The notes under the pieces were generated by a model. The model saw only the letters and a list, made by a program, of their open reading frames with translations. It was not told where the DNA came from and did not search any database. From the NCBI GenBank assembly GCA_009733575.1, contig ML769406.1:236085-300084 (forward strand): DNA of 64,000 bases, read 5' to 3'. A program made the translations under genes and the position numbers. The stretch comes from Gymnopus androsaceus JB14. Lineage: Eukaryota; Basidiomycota; Agaricomycetes; Agaricales; Omphalotaceae. Positions 58,444 to 64,000 of the stretch are shown in pieces (within the stretch, counting starts at the first letter, position 1; each line of letters starts with the position of its first letter).

Positions 58444-61161
58444 ATGACCATCTTCCCCAATGCTCACAACTTTACCATAAACAATGGATCATTCCCTAAT
58501 GTTGCAGGCGACTTGAACTATAACTTTCATGGAAAAGGGGAAGAGCAAGACTACAGTGCATAATTTATCTTCAACTTATCTTGTATGAGGCTCACATCTC
58601 CTTTGTGCAGCTGGTCTGAAAATACTCTACAAAAACGCCGTTCGGGGCGCTTTTTATAACTCTGAACAGCGTTTTCCTCCCCCGAATTGTCATGTGGGCA
58701 CTCGAACTCAAGTTCTGGAGATCCTGACGAGTTGGATTACTGATGTCGCTGATTCGACGTCCATTTATTGGCTGTACGGCGCAGCCGGTGTAGGCAAATC
58801 TGCGGTGGCTCAGACCATATCAGAGAAGTTTGCGGCTTCTCATCTTGCTGCTACTTTCTTCTTTGCACGGGCAGATCCTTCGCGGAACAACTTAAATTCA
58901 TTCCTCATCACTATCTCTTACCAGCTAGCAACATCTCCAGCACTTGGACCGCTCCTCAACTACCCCATTGGTCTTGCTGTCCGCGAGAATCCTAGCATTG
59001 TACACGCTGTTCTAGAAGAGCAGTTTCGGGATCTCATAGTGCTACCGTGCATTTGGTTGACTACAACTTGCAGACTGACCACTGAGCAATGGAAGGACCT
59101 TCCTCGGTTGATTGTCATAGATGGGCTCGATGAATGTATCGATATTGCATCTCAGGAGCGTCTACTATCCATCATCCGTCAAGCAAAAACTGCGACTCCA
59201 CCCTTGCCATTCGAGTTCCTCATCTGTAGCCGACCCGAGCCTCGCATCCGTAATGCTTTCAGTCATCAGGACTTTCACCGCATCCTCGATTGCACTGACA
59301 TTGGCGAATCATTCGAATCCGGGAAAGATATTGCCAACTATCTTAAACATGAATTTAGTAGAGTCCGACGAGAGCATGGTCGAAGCATGGCACATACAGC
59401 AGAAGATTGGCCTGGCAATGGAATTATCCAGCAGCTTGTGCAAAAGGCATGTGGACAGTTTATCTACGCTGCGACTGTCATCAAGTATGTCGGGGATTAT
59501 GATGGTTTTCCTGTCGAGCGACTGGAGATCATTCTAAAAATCACTGTGCCTGACGACTTTGACTCACCATATCCTGATCTCGATCTCCTGTACATGCAGA
59601 TTCTTTCTGTGTGCCCAAAGACAAAGCTGTTTTTTGATGTCATAGCTCATATTATGAGGCCTGATGACACATTCTTTGACAAGTTTTATGAACGAACTTC
59701 AGCCTTTGTCCTTGAGGGCCTCTTCTTCCTTCCCAAGGGAAAGATTTGGGCATTGCTGTCCAGACTACATTCAGTATTGCTCATACCAGAGAATGACCAT
59801 GACAATATCACAATACGCCATGCATCTTTCATTGACTTTCTCACCGATCAAAGACGTTCAGGGAAATACTGTGTCAACACAGGCACACAAGCACGGCATG
59901 AACGGGCTCTATTTTACCTCCTCACGAGGATCTTGAATTCAATTATCAACCATGATGGTACTACATGCATATGGTGAGTCTCTTTTTCTTGCTGGAATCT
60001 GAACTCAAGTGCATTATATTACAGTGCACATTCAGGATTTGATGACTATGCATATACTTACTGGAGTGCTCATCTTAAGAACATCAAGGAATCCAGTCGC
60101 AGAATCCTTACTGCGCTGAATCGGGTTGATCTTTGTGGGCTACTGAATACCAATTTACAGTGTAGAAACTTGAACTCTAGCTTAAAGGATTCTATTGACA
60201 CATTGCAAAGTTGTCTCAATAATTTCCAGAGTGTTGTTCAGTGGGCCCATGTTCGTTGGTCTTTCTTTCCAATGTGCATCATTGATTTGCTACCCTTAGG
60301 GTCTCCGCCAAAGTTCTCATCGTCTTCCAATCCTTGATATTCTGATCAAGCAATATGGATTGTTTGACTTTGGTTTTTCGATCTCAATACCATCTTCTCT
60401 CATTACTCAAGCTAAGAAAATTCTAATGGTGGCAGGTTTCATGATCAAGACTCATCTTATCTTGTATCGACTCTCCCGGGAGGTCTTGGATCGGGCTGAT
60501 AGACTTCAGTTACAAATGATTCATTCCCTTCTGACTCGCCTCCCGGACCCCCCTCAGTTGGATCTACCCAGCATCTTGGACTCTCTCTGGCCAGAATATC
60601 TATCCATTTCGTCATTGAATATGAATCCGCCGCAATTTGATGATGATGATCTGTGGAATAAATCTGGTCCAGACATCTTCACCAAGATCCCAGTCAATTA
60701 TGTGGAATGCCACAAGGAAATCGGGTTACACTGTATTTGGATTCTCTCGAGAATACCTTATCATAATGATGTGACTGTCCACTATGCTAAGCTTCAGTGG
60801 ATTAATCATATTTTGAATGCCCACCCATCGGATGAAATATGGCAGGTTTTACTGGACAACATGGTTTTGTTAAATAAAGAAGATGCAAGGAGGGCACTTG
60901 AATGGGCTGAGGTATGTTACTTTCTTGCAAATATGAGCCCTACTTATCTGAATTTTGGATAATTACTAGGGTGCTAAAGAGTCTCAGAACGAACTCGCTC
61001 AGCAGCTTATCATGCGGATTCGGAGTCACCTGGAACCTCGACCTGTAAAGGTTGCGAGTGATGGGTCTCAGTCTAGAAGGGGCACTGACAGCAAGTCTGT
61101 CAATGGGCGCGCATCTCAGAAAGTCAAGCACCGCTGGATGAAAAAGCTTTGTTGTTCTTGA
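58444..61161 (+). CDS. NACHT NTPase (fungal NLR-like), copy C, intact
   Basis: Exons 58444-58555, 58611-59973, 60025-60250, 60300-60911 and 60970-61161 join in phase to 834 aa. Same architecture as copy A: leader MTIFPNAHNFTINNGSF, Walker A GAAGVGKSAVAQ, Walker B LIVIDGLDEC, sensor-like ICSRPEPRIRNAF, a helical middle and a basic, Cys-ending tail (KVKHRWMKKLCCS). The promoter, first exon and start of exon 2 are almost identical to copy A, while later exons differ by many substitutions and the linker before the tail differs completely. No sensor repeats follow the NTPase, so ligand recognition, if any, must be by the C-terminal region. It may act as a signalling NTPase in non-self recognition; that is inference from the family. 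Confidence 0.9.
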
Positions 61162-61827
61162 GTAGTATATTATACTTAAGGTGCTGCTAGTGCTATCTAT
61201 ATCGAATATATTGATGCTGCATTATTCAATTGTTTTTTTCGACCTTGTACCAATTTGCAAAACTTATAATACCCAAATAAAAAGAATGCATTAGACTAGC
61301 CTAATTGGTTGAGAATCTGAATCATGAATCAACAAAACTTGGGAACAGCGTCACCAAACAAGACGCCTGTAACCGGGAGCATCCTGAGTCTCGATAAACA
61401 TCGAAATCGCACGAAGCCCGAGCTTTACCAGTGAGTTTCCGGGGAATGCATAATAATCACGATTGCTTATGAGCAGGGAGGCGTATTCTGATTCGTAAAT
61501 CGACATATTAACCAATACTTACACAAATTTGAAGGATGTGGACCGTATACAGTATAACGGATATTAGTTTAACATAGCAGTAGCAGAGACCCGGATAGAT
61601 ATTGCATCTAGTGAAGTCATCAAATAAAGTAGCAGTCTTCGACGGTAGTCCCAATACTTTTGCGGTTTGTGGAGGCACCTTCGGCATGGTAGGAAGGAGG
61701 AAATTAGTGGGTAGCGTTCGTGATCATCGTCGGAAGAGGCAGCTATGATCCTGTTATAGGATTATAGCGACGATGAGGAAAGCTGTGAGAGCGCGAAGGG
61801 AAGCGAGAAAAGTGATGTCGAGTAACA
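61162..61827. other. 3' flank of NACHT copy C, no gene seen
   Basis: The part near 61190-61290 matches 52580-52680, placing the empty site for the RecQ/DUF6589 element here. The rest has no coding signature. Confidence 0.5.
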
Positions 61828-62190
61828 TCACGATCTCCATACGTAGCAGCCGAATACAGGAATCAACTGTGCCACGGTATAACTAAAAACAAGCTTGGGT
61901 CCGACGACCATAATCTGCAGGCGTAGAGAAATACTTTCTTTTAGGAAAGCAATAAGAGCGCCATTTCTCCTACGTACCTTGGGAGTCGATCCTTTAAAGA
62001 ACGCAGTTACACCCTCGTTCTTAATTAGATCCCTGATAACGACCGAACCAGGCACCTTGTTCTCGAATTAATATTCTGGATATGCGTCTTGACAGTATCC
62101 AGAGGAGTAGCGACGGTGATGGATGCGACAGCACCAGTGATTTTGGGTGCAGCTTGCCTTAGGAGAAATCCGTTACTCCGAGAACGGTGA
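61828..62190 (-). pseudogene. C-terminal fragment of a mitochondrial carrier
   Basis: The frame shows AAPKITGAVASITVATPLDT with the carrier signature PLDTVK (PxDxxK), then ENKVPGSVVIRDLIKNEGVT, AFFKGSTPK, a 60-bp gtacgt..ctgcag intron, and the last helix VVGPKLVFSYTVAQLIPVFG. Only the third repeat of the usual three is present, so the gene is truncated. A one-base slip near 62065 (an AA run) lies between the two halves. The substrate cannot be told. The same flanking repeat (62325-62440) recurs at 52842. Confidence 0.65.
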
Positions 62191-62859
62191 CAGCGGATGC
62201 ACCGAAAAGCCGTCGAATGCAGAATAAAACCAGGAAGTATGAGAAGGGACAACACGACACACTGTGAAACTTCCTGGAGATTTCCATGCCGGTGCAGAGC
62301 ATTGTTTTTTTCGGCGTTCCGAATTCACTTGACGCTCTACCGTCACGTGATCTAGGCATAATACCGTCTATGTACGTGGGCTCATCGTGGTCACATAACC
62401 GAAAAAAGTAGTATTCAGAAAGCTTCTAAGCTTACGTGACCAAAGGACGCTGTAGTTATCCAAAAGGGTACCATCGCCAGAAATAAATGCACATTCGACT
62501 TTAAATGGAGGGCGATGCGCCTGCGAGCTCTAGTCCATTAGAACAGCAACAGCAGCGTCGCTTCGACGTAAGGAGTTCCAATCGTAGTGTTCGGATAACC
62601 ATGGTAAACAGTTCGAACCGAAATCCAACAGAACAGGAATCTCCACGCATTTGAGGATTCCATTCAGATAACCATGCAAACACTTCGAGCTGAGCCGCAG
62701 CGCAGCAAACGAGCTGGAATGAATGGACAGCAATCTGAATAGACGCTAAAAGCTATGGGCCCGCTGCGCACAAATCTACATGGAAACGTATACTTCAAAT
62801 CGAGTTGCAAGAGCCAAAAAATACATCACATACATATAAGCCAGCGTGATGATCAATGA

Positions 62860-63440
62860 TCAATCATCCACATCCACATCCACATCCACATCCGTTGAAC
62901 ACAGCTCTTCAGGCTCAAGAGCAATTACGCCCAATCCACCGAGCTCCTCGAGCGTGTTTGAAAAAATATCGTTCAGTCCATCAAGCTCATCATCATCAGC
63001 TTGTTGCCTATTAACGCCGATCGGTTTTCCTTCCAACCACTCTTCCAACGTAGCCACGCCCCCCAACAAGAGACTCTTTAATCTCGTACGCTCCGTCGTG
63101 TTCATCGGCGTAGACTTGACACCTCCTCCAGCGACATCCTCTGCATCGACAACCAAATCCTCACCGAGTCGCTCTCGGGGGTTCCAAACTTGTGCTTGGA
63201 GAACCGCGACCCATGATTGATCAAGGTCATCCAACCAGTCCATAGCTATAGGAAGGTTATCAGAATTTGGAGGGTACCCTGGTATACAAGTCAACACATC
63301 GTTTGTTAAACGAAGCAATAATTGTATTCGAAGACTTGTAGATGGGTCTATAGGTGGGATTTGTAGTATTAAGCCTAGTATTCGTTGAGCGGCTTGTAGA
63401 TAGGTATCGAGGGTTGGTAGATGAGAAGTTGGTGATGATC
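62860..63440 (-). CDS. unrecognised acidic-tailed protein, 5' end uncertain
   Basis: An open frame runs from about 63440 (SPTSHLPTLDTYLQAAQRIL) through LQIPPIDPSTSLRIQLLLRL, IPGYPPNSDNLPIAMDWLDD, WVAVLQAQVWNPRER and LKSLLLGGVATLEEWLEGK to a (Asp-Val)n tail and stop at 62860. No ATG opens it, so the first exon probably ends at an acceptor near 63440-63450. The tail is encoded by a hexamer repeat. It looks like a real conserved protein, but I do not recognise the family. Confidence 0.5.
62866..62894. repeat. (catcca)n hexamer repeat
   Basis: About five catcca units, encoding the Asp-Val tail of the minus-strand frame. Confidence 0.8.
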
Positions 63441-63450
63441 TGCGTGGATT

Positions 63451-64000
63451 GTAGTTGGAATTTCATATTTTATTCGATTCGACGAACCGTTTTTTGTAGC
63501 CTCGAGTTAATTCAAGAAATTCCTTGTCGAGGAACGCAACCAACCTTCGTTCTTGCTTTGGAGAGAGTGAGTGGATCTTGGAATGAGAAGGCGCGGAGGC
63601 TTCAGCATTCATCATGGTCGAATGAAGATTAGCGAGCTGATAAAAAGGCGCCCGTCTCGTTGAGCGCTTATCGACGCTTCTGAGCGATCCTTGAGCGATC
63701 CTGCTTTGCTCCGAACACGAGCCATAAATCCATTAATTGGTGCTCTGATGTTCACCTTTGCCAGACTACGCCGTGCTATCCAAGCTTCCGCTAGAAGACT
63801 CAAGAACCTACTTTCGATCGATACTAATGCCACTTGTGGGTGCGTAGCCAAACCAACGTCATTTGCGCAGAGCTTTCAGCTGCGCAAACCGCTCAGCGAT
63901 AGGTATGCGTGCTCATGCGTAGTAGGTTACGCCCACAGCAGCCTGTTCTGATAACTTCACTGTCTTTAGAATACGCCCACAACAGCCTGTTCGCAGGAGC
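63451..64000. other. window end, no gene recognised
   Basis: Short frames on both strands show no family motif. cgcccacaacagcctgttc-like sequence appears twice near the end (about 63929 and 63974). Confidence 0.4.

Noticed and set aside
62846..63220. Plus-strand Ser-rich open frame starting STSTSTSVEHSS
   Set aside because: It is the mirror of the hexamer repeat and the minus-strand frame, which has the better amino-acid pattern.

Overview
The window looks like a piece of a mushroom-forming basidiomycete (Agaricomycetes) nuclear genome. The evidence is genes split by many 50-65 bp introns and families typical of that group: a multi-exon laccase, a TPR-CHAT protein, NACHT NTPases, a RecQ-like helicase, a DUF6589 protein, an F-box protein and a basidiomycete 7-TM protein. 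All calls are read from the sequence by eye; no database search was possible.

Layout. 1-9.1 kb is a nest of Ty1/copia retrotransposons carrying later insertions: TIR elements at 850-1902, 3324-3607 (fragment), 4230-4340 and 8798-9061, and a 1.88-kb solo LTR at 5610-7492. For two of these, removing the insert with one target-site copy rejoins the pol frame exactly, which fixes the boundaries. 9.1-10.6 kb is repeat debris. 10.6-16.2 kb (minus) is a giant TPR-CHAT gene cut by a 714-bp TIR element; without it the gene reads as one 1,581-codon frame. 16.2-18 kb holds a 267-bp palindromic element and a tRNA-like remnant. 18-29.4 kb is the housekeeping core: an RPA34-like Pol I subunit, a 7-TM protein, a THI20-type thiamine enzyme, mitochondrial uS7 and a secreted laccase. 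29.8-31.4 kb is an F-box gene with a duplicated intron, and 34.0-38.9 kb a 1,475-aa NO VEIN/sacsin-like GHKL ATPase with a DUF3883 tail. 41.4-42.0 kb is a small secreted protein.

43-61.2 kb is the most interesting part. Two NACHT paralogues (43.3-46.2 kb, one frameshift; 58.4-61.2 kb, intact) flank a compact 6.1-kb element (46225-52369). It has about 155-bp terminal inverted repeats and two convergent genes, a RecQ-like helicase (846 aa) and a DUF6589 protein (870 aa), whose stop codons are 21 bp apart. I propose this as an autonomous DNA transposon in which the DUF6589 protein is the candidate transposase and the helicase its partner. Between it and the second NACHT gene lies 52961-58110, a copy of 45434-50462 full of single-base indels with abrupt joins at both ends; this looks like unpolished or chimeric assembly rather than biology.

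The last 3 kb hold a mitochondrial-carrier fragment and an unrecognised acidic-tailed protein. Several conserved genes carry single-base frameshifts, some in G or A runs, so many apparent pseudogenes here are probably consensus errors.
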